Part shown: positions 23,487-37,119 of the stretch, piece by piece
Numbering within the stretch: position 1 is the stretch's first letter
How the letters are laid out: every line of letters begins with the position of its first letter
Notes under the pieces: model-generated
Databases searched by the model: none
What the model was told of the DNA's origin: nothing
What the model saw: the letters and a program-made list of their open reading frames with translations, nothing else
Source: Puffinus mauretanicus
Taxonomy: Eukaryota; Chordata; Aves; Procellariiformes; Procellariidae
Length of the DNA: 64,000 nt
Assembly (NCBI GenBank): GCA_023333565.1
Contig: JAJKFH010003396.1
Location: 186,001 to 250,000 of the forward strand
Reading direction: 5' to 3'
Program-made: the position numbers and the translations under genes

Positions 23487-23511
23487 TTACTCAAGTTAGC
23501 AACTTGAGTAA
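23487..23511. repeat. Perfect inverted repeat, 11-base arms
   Basis: Arms TTACTCAAGTT and AACTTGAGTAA flank the loop AGC, giving a short perfect hairpin in otherwise featureless DNA. Confidence 0.85.
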
Positions 23512-24056
23512 AGATATTCTTTCTTCCTTAATGCAGTGAGGAAAATACACTCCGTGACTTTACCGCTCCTTTCCTGCCATACCTACTTATTTTAACCTAT
23601 GCTGCTGTATCACAATTCACACATCTAGAAGAGACAGGATAGAAAAGATGCAGTGCAGTACTATGCTGAACAGCATCCTTGTAGATAAATACAGAGCTTT
23701 GACCTTCATGGCGGTATCTGGAAGGCTGTAGGTGGTGTACTGTTTTTGTAACAACCGTGCTGGAATGCATTCTTCAAAACAGGAGCTAGAAATGCACCAG
23801 ATCCCTGCATGGTGGCCGTGGACCCTTGCATGGCTTTGAGGGACTTCAGGAGAGTGTCTTTTGTCTTGCTAATTAGACCTGAGTTCAGAACTCTGCTTCT
23901 GAGCATCTTTGAATTCCTTCTTTAAACTAACAATGCAGTCTGCTTCTGGCTCTTTTACTCCATTTTCCATTTCCCTACCTTTGTATGTTATATGAATTTC
24001 TGTATACTTCTTTTTTAAATCCTTCTTGTAATTTTAAAAAAACAGTTGCTGTTTTT

Positions 24057-24077
24057 GTTGTTGTTGTTGTTGTTGTT
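24057..24077. repeat. (GTT)7 microsatellite
   Basis: About seven GTT units within a T-rich stretch. Confidence 0.9.
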
Positions 24078-24977
24078 TTTATTCCAGCTCATATTATACA
24101 CTTCTTGGAAGCAGAAACAACTTCTCTATCTCCCAACGTAATTTGTGCAGGTGCTATGTTTGTTGTGATATCTAGGTAAAGAGCGCAATCCACCACAGCG
24201 ATCCGGTTGCCAGGCCGAGATGCAGTGTCTTCTGCAATGTAATGGCTTGTTGCTGTCAACCGTTGGCCACTGGCGAATGGTTGCATTAAGGCTTTTAAAC
24301 AATATGAATATGATGGGTCTGTTTGAGGATAACTGTCACTGCAGGAAATTTGCAGCACATGTTGTGATTACACTTGCAGAAGGAGACTCTCTTCCACAAA
24401 CTTCGCATGTCTTGTTCCTGGGCCTTTGTGGGTGAATGGAGGAATACTTTTTCCTTCTAGCTTCTAGCACGACGGCTTCCCTTTTAACTAGCCCCAATGA
24501 GATCCTGGCCTCTGCTGTAGCGATTAGGCACTGAAATTGTCACTGGGGTATCTTTTCCTCTCTCTGCCCTCTTAATTAACATTTCTATTATGTCACTTTA
24601 ATTGTATAGCTCTTGCCCGGCTTCTTCTATTAGATCAACGAAATACACCAACATAAACCTCTAAAAATCCCAAGTCTTCAGAAACAGTCATTTTACATTA
24701 ATATTTCTATGGCTTTGCATAGTGAAAGTACTGGGCAGTACCACGGAGTTTGGATGCTTAGCATTTGTAACTCTCCCCCAAACATGTCACTTTTGTGTCA
24801 CAGTCATATATAGCATTTTCATCTTCCCATCATGTTATCCCTGAAATAGTCATTAACAATAAGAAGCTTTTCACACAGTCATCTGCAGTCCTACTAATAA
24901 ACTGAATAATGCCTTAGTTTACTGTAGGCATCAAGACACTTAAACAAATGGACCAATTTGTTTGCTGCATGAACTTC

Positions 24978-25022
24978 CATATACGTATGTATAGGCATCT
25001 GTATGTATACACACATACAAAA
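24978..25022. repeat. Alternating purine-pyrimidine stretch
   Basis: ATATACGTATGTATA and GTATGTATACACACATAC motifs form a TA/CA-rich low-complexity stretch. Confidence 0.6.
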
Positions 25023-25060
25023 AACCCACAGGTATAGATCTGTGTAACTAACATATGTAC

Positions 25061-28000
25061 ATCAGAATTTTATTTTATATAGGAGAGAGAAAAGCTGATT
25101 AATGCACTGACATTGCTTCTCTATTTACAAATTGCTGAGGCCTATTACAGTTTCCTCAACTCACACAATTCAATTTCATCGATATTCATCGAATAGAGTA
25201 GCTAGGAACAAGTAAACAGTTTAGAATCCGTCTTATTTTAAGAATTACTTAGAGAGATTTTTACAAAGAAAGTACTAGAAAATGTTATTTTAAAGATGAC
25301 TTCTCTAAATCAGGCTATATACTTTGAGATATAGTTAGTTGTGATTTAGTTTCAAAATCCATGCCTAATGCAGACAGTATTTTCCCTTATGTCTGATAAA
25401 TATATCAGTTGATAAGTGCCTGCAAGGATTTCACACTCTGCCAGGATCAAATACAGTCCAAAACAGTTCACATATTAAAGAAACAGAGTTAGAAGCAGAG
25501 TAGTCCAGCCAACAGATGATATTTCAATGGACAGCCTATTTTACACTCCTCTAGAACCAGCATACATGCCTTAAAAATCCATTCTAGTGTTCCTTATATT
25601 CAAGGGCTGTTAAATCCATCCTCTTAGGAAATGGCTAACAGGTCATGACGTTGCATTGCCAGGTCAGGTAAGTGATACAAATTCTCAGACATCCGTTATT
25701 CCTGCAGAGAAGTTATCCCTTTCAATCCGTAGGCCTCGTAGAGGTACGATGTGGCCCTGGGTGATGGGGGATAACAGCTAAGTGTCACTTGCATCATTCT
25801 GGTGCTTGAGGCCATGCTGTCTAACGAGCTCACTCAGTGACTAAAGGTGATGAAAAGGGCTGAGGAAAAAATGGATCCTGCGGCTTTTGCCAGCTCAAGG
25901 TCACTGTGGTAGACCAGGGCAACCTGGGGGCATTCCTTCAAGGATTTGATGCATTTTGTCACATCACCACCTATCTCGCATCTAACCTTAGGAGGAGGGC
26001 AGGAGATCATCTAACAATACCAGCCGAGAACATTAAGTTCCCCCTCCTGGCCTGAGTCCAGGTTGCACTAGGCCTGGGATATTAGCTTGATCTAGGTGAG
26101 CCTGGATCTAAACTCCTCTAGGAACTTGCTAGGGAATGAAAGTTCATTACCATGGGTGGTAATTAACTTGACTCTGTGTGTCCTGAGAGGGTTTCTGCAG
26201 TGCCAGTCATAGTGTTGTCTCTGACAGCAGAAATGTTTCTTTCCTGAAGAAGGGATCCACTGCTTCTGTCAAGAGTAGCTGGAGTTGCCCCTGGGCCAAA
26301 AAAGTGCATGAAGTCAGATTCATAAATGCAGATAAATAATTTTGCATTTTACCAGATTTTTGTGACTGCAAGGAAAGGCTTTGTCACCTCTACCAGTCAA
26401 CAGCTTCAGCTACCCTTGAAGCCACATTAGAAACTCATGTGTTGCCCAATTATATGGGATCCCCTTTGCATGCTGCCTTCTTTCTCTATTGATCAGGTGA
26501 TCCATGATGTGGGTGAATACACAATAACTCTGCCCCTAGAGATAGATGTCCTTCATGGTCTGGTCCACCTTGCTACAAGGACTACATGGAGCAGGACAGC
26601 CAAGTTCCCAGGTCTTTCGCCCTGGAGCAGCTCACTTGATGGAAGGACCCAGCAGTAGGCACCTGAGTGCTTTAGGGTCTTATGACTGTGATGCAGCTTA
26701 TCATATGAGCTGAGACTGAGTCCCATAGCACAGTGCTTCCATCCACCCCTTTGTGAAGAATTTCAAGAGACTGGGGAGGAGTGGAGAAAGGTATTGCATT
26801 GCTCCTGACTGAGGGAAAACTAAAAGTTAACTGGGTTAAATTCTCAAGGAAATCAAGGGATCACCTCTCTCCCCTCTCCCCTTGGCTTTAGATTTAATAT
26901 CTAGATTTAACATTTAACTTAATGCAAAATGTGCATTAAGTTCTCCTGACTAGTGTGAATCATAAAAGCTCACCAAAAGTGCAGATGACTACTAATAGCG
27001 CGGAGAGGTTACCCACTTGTTTCTACCAGCAAAAATTTGTATTTAGTTGTAATTTCTGGCAAGGATTCGGGTCAGTTCTCACTTTTGTCACACTGGGTTC
27101 ACAATCTCATAATTTAAATTCAAGAAAAGACTTACTTTTATACTAATTTAATGGATTAGAAATGTGGTCTGTATATTTCAATTTTTAATGCTTTGATTTG
27201 CTGCATTACAGGTTTTTTTTTGCTTGAATGATCACTTTTCTGCCTCCACGAACTCTGTGGCCTTCTCTGTCATATGGCTGATGTAATCTTGTGTTTTCTA
27301 CTGCATGTTATGAATAAATATGCTTATTTTTGTGTATCTTGTGCTTATTTTACATGTATTTGTGAAAAGAAGCAGAGTATCCTACATTGAGCCATATTGC
27401 TGTGTTCCCCTTTGCAAAGCAAATTGGTTTGCTTCTTCAGTGCCCATTTCTTCTATTGTGTTCTTGCTAAAGGACTAAGGAAGCAGGTACCATAAAATGG
27501 AATAACACTTTCATAAGTTTCTAAAAGTCTGACTGTACTTTGTGAAGAAAATGGAACGAACAGGGGTTTTTTTATCTGACAGTACAAATCGCAAGCTGCT
27601 CTGATCTTAAGTGAAGTGTGATGGCAATATAAGCCCCCAGGTGGCATTCTAACCTTGTTTTTCTAAATCATTTGTTTTCATAAGGAATGGATCTGATTCT
27701 TTTGTTTAAAAGTAAATTTTCCTCACCCTGATGGTGATTTGAACAAAGAAATTAAAGCTGTACTCTGATCCTTGGTTTTTTTTTTAAGTTTCCAATTTGT
27801 ATACTTTTTGGTAATTCAAATGCAGTAGCCTCAAACCCAGCTTGAAATCTGATAGGCATTTAATGGAATCATGTAAATTATACTATATTCCAGATATTAA
27901 AGTCCGTAAGATGACGATGCCCTGCAACAGCTATTCAATAAAAGATACCATTCAAATTTTAAAGATCACAATTACAGTAAAATTAGTTATATTTCAAAAA

Positions 28001-30800
28001 CTTTATAGAAAAGTGTAAATCCAGTTATGTCTAATATTTTACAGCACTGATGCTGGGTCATGATGGAATCCAAGCAGAATTCGATACTACTACATGAAAC
28101 CAAAGGGATACTGGTGGGATTTCCATTCCCTTCCAGGAATAAAAACAGGCAGCCCTTTGCAAAGAGCACGACTTGCATCTCCTTACTTAGGCACCCAGGT
28201 TAGGTGCTGAGGGTGCTGATGGTTCATCTCCAGCTCCCTCAGTCATCGGAGGAGGGATGGGTCCCATGGAGATTGACTCAGACTACCCCGGGTAGCTCCT
28301 CATCCAAGTTGCTCCCCACTGAAGCATTTCTTTCCCCGCCAGCTTCATGGTTCAAAGGCTCGGGTCTAGTGTCACCCTTGTAGTGTTTTTTCCCATTCAG
28401 CCATCTCATGCCCAGCTGTTACTTTGCTGGTGAACACCTGTGTGCTTTCTCCTACACTGTACTGAACGTGTAAGAGGAGTGCCCACAAAAAAACCTCACT
28501 GCCCCCCCTCGAATCCCTTCTTCCAACTTTCCTTTGCAACAAAACCCACAACTTCATTAGAAACCACCGGGCTGTTGTGCTTCAAGTTGTCCTTATGGCA
28601 CTGACCAAAACTGTCACCTAATCACGTGCACCATGGGCCATCCCATCTGTATCTCCTTGCAATCTCTTTGCTTGTATTTGGATTATAGCCTCTTTGAAAG
28701 GTGGACCATTTTAGTTTGTATTTGTGCAGCACTCAAACAAATGGGGTCTTTGTCCCTCTTTAGGATGCCAGTGAGATATAGCAGCACAAATACACAGTAA
28801 TCATATTTAATAAAGCAAACAGAGTTAATTTAAGTAACTGCATAAAATACATTGGTATGTAATAGGTCATAAATAAAAAACATACCTACGTAATGCCCCA
28901 CATTCCTAAAAGTGTGTACTTTAGGAGGAGACAGTAAATCAGATTATCGTCAACCACACTTCCTAAAACTACAAAACCCAAATTGCTGCGGCAGTGTAAG
29001 TCTGCGGGTAGCCAGGAGACAGAGAGGGAAAGTTTAAAATTAAAATTTTCATCTGTCCAGTTGTGTTTCAGCCCTAAAACTCTCAACAGCACATCTGAAA
29101 AGTCATTTCACTATATTTTTAGGGACTAAGCTGTAGTTCATATTAGTCATTTGCAGGTGGTATCACCGGGCTTTGGACTGGACAAATGAAAAACTCCTTT
29201 GAATTTAAACAGATTTTGAAACAAAGCAGTGCATATTTGTGCACAAAGACTTATGAATAACCCTTTTTAAAGTGTCTTGTACTGTGCATGTGACATATTT
29301 CTGTTTAGTTATATTCCTATTTGTCAATCACATTTTTTCATCCTGTGTTTTCTAGTAGCATTTAGGTATGGTTAAATGTTAAGCATAGACTTAGAATTTT
29401 AATAGCCTGTCCCCTTCACAGTAAGTGCAAAAATGGTCTCAGGGTATTCCTTTCTCCCCTAACTCGGAAATGGTTGAGAGATCCCTTTGCCCATACAAAA
29501 AATTCCTCTTGAGAGGAAAGATACAGCCTGACAACTGATCATAGTAAAGTTTCATGCATGTAGCAAAGAGGTCCAAAATGGAAAAAGCCTCACTGCCTTA
29601 GCTGTAGTGAATACTCTGGTGGCTACAGCAGAAGCCTTCAATACCTGCAGCACATTTAGTCATCACAATGAGAGAACAGGTCACTCCCTGGTGTCCTCTG
29701 GGGCCTTGCCAAAGAAGTTTTTGAATGTCCTCTACTGTTAATTGTTTAATTCTCTTTGGGTGACAGTTCCTGGCCGTACGAATACATTGGCAGCGTGACA
29801 CAACTGCGCAACTAATCTATGGAACCGCAACGGTGATGTACTTCTAGTACAGACATGGATTTATAAAGACCATTCTTTATAAAGAATGCACAGGATGCTA
29901 GGAAGACCTCACTGATTGTGGTCCCCCAGTCAGAAAAGATTAATTCACACCCATATGTGAGCAGGGAGCAGTCACCGTAATCCCCAAAGCTGATCACACC
30001 AGGTGTCACCAGAAATTCAGCTCAACCAAACACAAACGGAAAGGGGAAAACAGCGCTCTCTAGTGTATAATGGAGACACTTGCTAGAAGGTGGCTGGGAA
30101 ATTAGAACGATTTTTGATCAAAAGTGAGGTTTTGGTGGGAAATGCCATAAGTGGCTGCGCAATGACACATGGGCAGCCCCGGAAAGGACCTGTAGGGACA
30201 GGGGTGGTGGTTGCTCTGAGAAATCCCTTCTTATGCTCCTGTCCTGGTGCACCAGGCTGGCACAAGGGCTTAGGTACCCACTTCAGCTATACAATTAGAT
30301 GGGGTTAAAAGATGCATACATCTTGCTCTGCTCTCTGAACTGAGGGAGGTGGTGATGAGGAAATTTCGCCATTTATTGGCCAAGGTCCAATCTGGCAAAG
30401 TATTTTCATCACATTTCCAGTGTGCACTGTTTGAATTGACTCACCAAAATATTGAAAGGCAAGTCTGTGTTTAAGTATATTGCCCAAATGCTATGTCGGT
30501 CACATGCTGATATCCCGTTTTCATGTGGTGTACCCTTTCCATTATTCAAGAGGAATCTTCCCGCTCAGAAAAACAGGTTAAAGCCAAATCCTTGAAAACA
30601 TTTCATGATTTCATTCATTCATTCCAGTCAAGTTACTGGGAAGCAGGCAACTAAATATCTGAAGGAGTAAAGGCTCAGTCATAAAAGGTGGTATCTGAGT
30701 CTGACTGACAAGTCCAGCACTCCAGTTAAGAAATACATTGGAGTGTAGGTTACATGAGCACCATATACTGAGGTTTTTTCTTTCACATTTCAGTCTGCAC
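25061..30800. other. Intergenic DNA, no gene recognised
   Basis: AT-rich at 25,060-25,500, then a more mixed block at 25,650-26,800 where short frames occur on both strands without any domain I can name. An 18-base perfect palindrome lies at 29,871-29,888. No splice-consistent coding chain was found. Confidence 0.55.
29871..29888. repeat. Perfect 18-base palindrome
   Basis: CATTCTTTATAAAGAATG equals its own reverse complement and contains a central TTTATAAA. Confidence 0.85.
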
Positions 30801-30829
30801 AGTTTGAAATAAAATGTCATTCAACTTTA

Positions 30830-31010
30830 CATAATAAGTTCAAACAAAAATTATAATTGATGAGCCATAATGATTTAGAAGATTAGCTAGGGAACAGTTC
30901 TTTTCTACATGTACCATGGTTAAAAAATATTACTATATTAATTCATACTGTGTCATTAAATAAAATGATTTTCTAATTCTGACTCCATTCTCCGTATGAA
31001 ACTACTGAAA
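30830..31010. promoter_or_regulatory. Candidate conserved non-coding element
   Basis: Rich in ATTA/TAAT-type homeodomain words (ATTATAATTGATG, CATAATGATTTAG, ATATTAATTCATAC, TCATTAAATAAAATGATT). Composition alone suggests a homeodomain-type enhancer. No conservation could be tested. Confidence 0.25.
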
Positions 31011-33818
31011 TGCCACAAAAGGACAGCAGTATTAGGCCATATCCTTTGCTCCCTTTTCATACGAATTCCCCCTTGAAGTAATGAGTAAGGTTAAGTCAGG
31101 AGAGGGCCCCATTTTCTTTGGCCTTGATCTAATAAATCCATGCACGATGTACAGCTGGAAGCTTCAGAGTGTTGCTCTCAAGGCTAATTTTGTGGCAGAA
31201 GAGTCTGGATGGTGTAGCATAGTGTGTTTGACTGCCAGCTAACCAGCTGTGTCATTTGTCCTGTTGCTGTGCTGGCTTTCCTTGCCTCCTCCAGTATGAA
31301 ATTTGCCTTGGTTTTTTTCCAGAGCAAGTACAGGCAGATGCTGCAAGTAAGGCAGATGCTGCATCTGGGCTGCAAGGAAAGTTAGGTGAGAGCTGCAGTC
31401 TTCCCCTTAGTGCACAAATGATTCCCAAGAGCTTGTTCAGTTACACTGTTCTCTTCATGACAAGAATGGCAATAAAAGGGCACAAAACCAGCTAAGATGG
31501 GTGACCGATGGGACCGGGAGCCTTGGTCAAAAGAACAAAGCCAGTGTGAAAGTAACATGAATTTCAGGAGAAATGGTTCCACTGCCTAAACAGGGATCCT
31601 CAGAATCATACTCCTCCTCTCTTGCTTTCCTTTGAGAATAGGACAGGCTGTGTTGATACCAACACTGGGCCAGGTTCTCTCTTTTTTCAATACTGCTTTC
31701 TTGAGGATTGCACTTGTCTCCATGGTGTCTTGCTTGAAGGACATTTTAATAGGCTTTCAGTCCTTTCTAAACCTTTCCTCTTCTTTCTTCCCAGGCATTC
31801 TTCCTACAAAAGTCCAGCTCTTCAGAAATAAGTTTTAAGCCAGAAGGAGTTACTATGTTCAGTAACTCTCATCTTCCTTGCAACACAAACCAGAAAACTT
31901 CACCCAACCATTCCTATAGCAAGCTTCCCCACAAACTGCAGCAGGTCTTCATAAAGGCAGCTGCTCTCCATGTAGGGATCTCGCATGGCAGAATCTGGCA
32001 CATATGTCATCAAGCTACTCCAGGGTTTGATTCACCTCACCATTTAAAAACATTTAAAAGCATCTTGAAATTTGTCTGGCTATAACATCCAGCCACCAGC
32101 ATAATGGTGTGTCTTTTTCTGCTAGATTTCAATAGCTAATTCATTCATTCCTAGTCAAGTCAGCAAAGTGAACAACTTTCCTGTTCTTCTATGTACTTTC
32201 CTGAACTTCCAAAATTTTTTTTGTTCTTTCCCAGCTATATTCTTGCTCTCCACCTCAGCAGGTGGGCTCTCCTTTCTCACCTCTTTACTCTGCTAATGCT
32301 CTGAGCTTGCACACCTGTTTACACCTCCTCTTTTGTCCACAGACTTGTGAGAGGACAAGCCCTGTGGCATAGTCTTACTTTGTATTGCTATTCATCTTCA
32401 ATTAAATAAGAACTCAGAGAGATGGTGTCTACCAAACACCATGTGAAATTTTGTGAGAGGATTGTACTTGAGGGAACCCACATAAGTAAAAACTGACTTC
32501 TGTTTCTGAGATGACCAAAACGTAGGCTCTGAGGACTGCTAAGCCCAGCTGACAGAGATTAAAGCTCATATCTCAGCTGAACATAAGTTTCTAAAAACCA
32601 ATGATCAGCTGCTTTGCTAGAGCCTTACATATCATGAATTCACTAGGAGATATTATGCTCCTGTTTCAACTGTGGGAACTCAGCCACGGTAAAGCGTAAC
32701 TCAGTTTAGATAATGATACTTACACTAAAATCATCAAGAAACATTTGTGGACGCTTCTGTTCTGAGCCAGATAGTTTTAGCACTTTGTTGTGCAGCATGC
32801 AGCCGAAGAAACAAAAAAGCCCAGACACGAGATGCTTCTTTACACAGAGCCACCAAACAGGCAGCCTCAGCCTGACTGAATGAATTAGGGGACAAATGTT
32901 CCTACCCTGGGGCTAGCCACAGCTCCTGTCACTTGTTGTCAGGGGGGAAATACCAGGCCCATAGCTCCTCTCCCCCCTCTGAGGCCGGTCAAAACTGATG
33001 GAGAAGGCGTGGTGCTCTTGGGCAGATCCAAACGAGGTGGTGCTGTGGCCATGTGCAGCACCCTGGCAGGCTCAAGGGCAACCTCCTGCGCATGAGCTAG
33101 GGAAAGGGTGGAGGTGAGAGAGAAGTGGCAAGACTCACTCATTTAAGAGCTTAAAAAGGGAAATCTTTGGTCAATCTCTTGCTCTTCTCTGCTAGAGACT
33201 TGTTCAGCAGTTGGACATGTTTCCCATCAAGAACTACCAAGGCTCTAAATACTAGTGGACCTTTCCAGAATAAAGCTTAGTAACTTCCATCTTAAATGAA
33301 CACATTTTGGGGTGCCTTGGTTTGGGGTGTCAGGCTTTAGGTCCAATTTCAGAAGTGCTGAGCACTGTCCACCAAAGGAGGGTTGTCCACAGCTGTCAGT
33401 GCTCAGTGCCTCTGGAAAACACATCTCCAGGGGGTTCTAAACAGATATCAAAAAATCAGGAACAGCTTTTGAAATGTGCAAGCTTCCAAAGCAGCTGAAG
33501 CAGCTCTGCCACTATCCAGCCAACTTGCTGCATTGCCAGTCAGGCCTTCTCCAGCAGCAGCTTTTAAAATCACATTTGATTGTTGAACAATTTTATTCAT
33601 TGCAATTTTTGCAAGTGTTACTTTGTAAAATATGGGCTTGGAACCATCACCTCTTTTTTTGTCGTCGCAGCAGTTGTGTCCATGTGGTATTTTTAGCTGG
33701 ATCAGTTCTGGATCCAAATGAGAATTCAAGAGAAGCAAAGGAAAAGAATGAGGGAAATTCTTCTTTTTCCTTCATACAGCAGCCAAAGAATGGCCAGGCT
33801 CCCCGCCTGCACTTCCTG

Positions 33819-33877
33819 GGTATCCATCTGGATTTCCATGGATATCCACCCGGATATGCATCTGGATATCCATCTTG
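33819..33877. repeat. GGATATCCATCT minisatellite, ~5 units
   Basis: About five imperfect 12-base units: GGTATCCATCT, GGATTTCCAT, GGATATCCACCC, GGATATGCATCT, GGATATCCATCT. The embedded GATATC and ATGCAT palindromes make the array partly self-complementary. Confidence 0.85.
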
Positions 33878-33903
33878 GCATTATCTGCAGTTGATGGTGC
33901 AGC

Positions 33904-33937
33904 TTTTTTTATTTTCTTTTTTTTTTTTTTTTTATTT
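33904..33937. repeat. T-rich tract
   Basis: Nearly pure thymine broken by single A or C. The TTTATTTTA end could be a degraded retroposon tail read on the minus strand, but no body is recognisable. Confidence 0.7.
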
Positions 33938-36900
33938 TAAGTGGGGCCAGAACTTCACACAAATTCTTGATGGAGTCAAGGAAAATGGTGAGTGCATCCC
34001 TGGAGACAGAGCCTTGCCTTCTAGTGCAAGGTATAAGAATCCCCAGTGGATTTGCATAACCCCCAAAACAGCTCAGCTGGGCAAAAAAAAGGACAGGATA
34101 GTCTTTCCTGAGCAGCAGTGTGGTTTGGAGGTCAAGGGTCGGTGTGTGTTGGAGAGAAGACTGGCTCCTACGTGTGGTCCTTGGCAGCACCAAGATACCC
34201 AACTCAGCCTTCAGACCTCACCAATGCATTGCTGCAGTTGATACTAACGCTGCCACCACTTGCGCTCTGCTCCCCATGACAGCCTTTGAGTGAGATGTAG
34301 ACGCACAGTTTACTGGATGACCTTTTTGCTTTCTCAGCTCTGGGTTAGAGACAACCTTTGTGATGAAAACAGCTGTGAAGCAAAATGAGGTTACTGGACT
34401 TGTGATTTAAGACCCTTTTTGTGTCACCCTTTTTGATACTGACTCAGGCTGCTGCTTCTCTCTCCCCATAGCAGCAGGCAATGGGGAGTGTTTTCTCTGG
34501 TCTCAGGCAGTCAAGAGCTACGAGCAGTTAAGCGAATACAAAATGACGAATACATAAAGCTTGCGACTTCGTGCAGACAGACATCCCAACCTTTGCCAGA
34601 CGGTTCAGCTCCTCTTGTCATCTCCCAAGTTAGACAAAGAGCCTGTCAAAGCCAAACAGATTGGTACATTCAACAAAAGCCCCCCTGACCCACTCTCTTC
34701 TCCCAAGGGCCTTCAGTTCCTCTCAGCTTTCACATCATTAGCACTCTCAGGGCAGGCGGGGGTCATTTCTAATTTGTGAATGCCCTTGGACCGCAAGCTG
34801 GGATTTTTAATTTGTTTACCTTGCATATTAAACAGTACTTTCAAAGGTACTGTCAATAAATCCTCTATGAATAGGGATCTTCATTTGAGACCTAGTTGTT
34901 ACTTTAACTTTTTCGATTTGATTAGACGAGATTAAAAAAAATTCCTTGAGGGCAATCTCAGTCACCAAACACAGTGCCATCACCAGAATCCCCAGAGGGC
35001 TGAGGGCAACCCCATGAAGGAAGAGCACTACTTTGCAAAGAAGTCACCAAACCAAGCTGCTACTTCAGACCCAGGGTTGTGACAGTGAAAAGTGCCTCCT
35101 GAGAGAAGCTCACGCACGGTTTCTGCCCACCAAGAGGGACAGGGGACTGTGTCACCCTGCCTGGGGTACCCTCGGGAGTGCCTAGACCTGTGCTATCAAT
35201 CCCCTAAGTGCCACACACAAGGAACCAACAGGGAAATCACAACTAGTTCATCAGTTTAACCTTCCTTCAGAGCTCCATGCCATGTGGGCAAGTAGAGCCC
35301 TCAACCCTATAATCCAGCTGTTTCTCTAACAGGTTTGCATCCTCTTGTTTGTACTCATGTTCCCTCCAGGAGAAAGTAGGAGTTTTTATTTAGTCCTCAG
35401 CTTTTCATTTCCCAAAATACTTTTATTAAGTTTACAGGGCAAAAAGGAGAATGTTTCCATATGTTTGAACGTAACTGCATGACAGTAGATCAGTAGCGCT
35501 CACTCTCTCTTTCCCTCTCTGCCTGATATGTGGTGTTACAGGGCTATTGAGCTGTAGCAGTGTCACAAATAGAGCCATGTGGAACTCAACAGTTTGGTTC
35601 ACGAGGTTTGTGCTAACCTTGCTCCCACTTTTAGCTCCTGAGAGGTTTGCTCACATATACAGACAAGACCAGGTCTGAATTTCAGGAGATCTAAAAAGTT
35701 AGCAAAACTCTTAGCTACTAAGTCATCTGTGCTCAATTTCTCACAGAAACTGTGGCAAAGCCATCAAATGTTTAATAATATGTCATCAAATATTCATTTG
35801 AAAGAGGTCCAGTCAAAACTGTCCCAGATTTGCTCCTTCTTAGTCCCAAATTCATTCAAAATGGTGCCTACATTTCCAAAGGGTGTGGAAATTACATCAA
35901 ATATATAAGGATCCCCATCAAGCATAGGTGAGCTTGCAATAAATTGGTCTCCTGGTCCTTCTACTCTGGGACGTCTCAGTAAATTTCACTGGCTGCTTCA
36001 TAGGAAGCTGCAAAAAGAAAAAAAAGGAAAAGCAAACCAGGAACTGCCTCACATGCAGTTATGACTTGACCATCTCCCAGGGTAAGGGGTAGGTTGCCTT
36101 TCAAACAACTGTGTTTAGAGGTTGACTTACATCCTGAAACATCTAGTATTTTCTATAACACATCAACGGGAAAGAAAAAAAATGTGTTGTCAAAATAAAC
36201 TGAGCAAATGCTGCCAGCTGAGGGAAAACTACAAAACTGTGAAAAGATAGTTTCCGTTTTCAGGGAAGGATGGGACTTGCAGTGATTGCTCTCACACAGG
36301 CAGCTCTACCCACGAAGATAAACACCTCCCTGCCTTATCGTGAACAACTGCCGCAGTGGTCAGAGCTCCCTCTCCTACCCGCCCTTGCCTGCGGTATCCA
36401 GGGCTTGCAAGTAGGACTGCTCCGCCATGGAGAAGCAATGATTTCATCAAGCAGTCTGTCCAGTGAGGGTAGCAGGAGCGTGAACAAGAAAACAAGGCAA
36501 AAAGAGACAGGAGAGGCAACCTCGTGGGCTAACCTTGGCCCAAGACCACAAAAGACCACCTCTGTTTGCAGGACATCTCAGCACGTTCGTCTTCCCAGAT
36601 GGATATTCTCTCCAATTCTCCTCACCAGTGTTTCCTTTCCTGCATTCAGGGCCATGAGGTTGGGTGCAGGGGTCATGTCCTGCCTGTAAACTTTGTGCAC
36701 ATGCACTTCCATGATGTGCAACACTACTGCCCCATGGTAAGTCAACAAGTGCAAACAACCCTCTACTGGATGTGTAACAGCAGCACAAGCAATGCTGTAG
36801 GACCTCTGTGAGCTGGGGTGCAGAGCCACATTGGTGATGGTGGCAGCATCGCAAGGGTCCTGCATAGGACCTTCCCGCGAAGTGACGCACTGGTGTGTGA

Positions 36901-37119
36901 GAGACTGTGGCCACACCATCAAGGGCAGCCTGCTTGATAGACCAGGCCCCCCAAAAAGAAGAAGGAGAGGCCAGAAGAGCCCCTTAGACGATGTATTATC
37001 TAAATCAGACAGTAAGATGTAGCACTGATTAAAAAGCTTGTTCAAATTGCTTTCACTGTGATTCATAAACTCTTCATGCAAATTCATGTGTTAGGATGAG
37101 CACAAAAATTAGAAAGCTA

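Larger units (their letters stand above)
22211..25060. other. Intergenic DNA right of WDR41
   Basis: No coding pattern supported by splice structure or similarity. It holds a perfect 11-base inverted repeat at 23,487-23,511 and a (GTT)n microsatellite at 24,057-24,077. Open frames here are short and lack recognisable domains. Confidence 0.6.
31011..37119. other. Intergenic DNA with simple repeats
   Basis: Contains a 12-base minisatellite (33,819-33,877), a T tract (33,904-33,937) and a small AGGCAGATGCTGCA duplication near 31,332-31,362. The long frame at 33,474-34,241 runs through the minisatellite and T tract and has no recognisable domain, so I do not call it a gene. Confidence 0.6.

Noticed and set aside
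25650..26800. Possible ancient L2/CR1 RT remnant on either strand
   Set aside because: Fragments such as DQVIHDVGEYTITLPLEIDV look faintly LINE-like, but no RT motif (FADD or YADD) or ordered series of matches could be seen.
27635..27650. CTCF-like word CCCCCAGGTGGCAT
   Set aside because: Weaker than the 37.8 kb word, in AT-rich DNA without CpGs; not convincing alone.
30050..30066. CTCF-like word AGCGCTCTCTAGTG
   Set aside because: Two mismatches in informative positions and no supporting context.
33474..34241. 255-codon open frame, the longest in the window
   Set aside because: It runs through a 12-base minisatellite and a T tract, has no recognisable domain, and overlaps other open frames on both strands.
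36270..37087. Several overlapping 130-170 codon frames on both strands
   Set aside because: Mutually overlapping frames in GC-richer DNA with no recognised family and no consistent exon structure.
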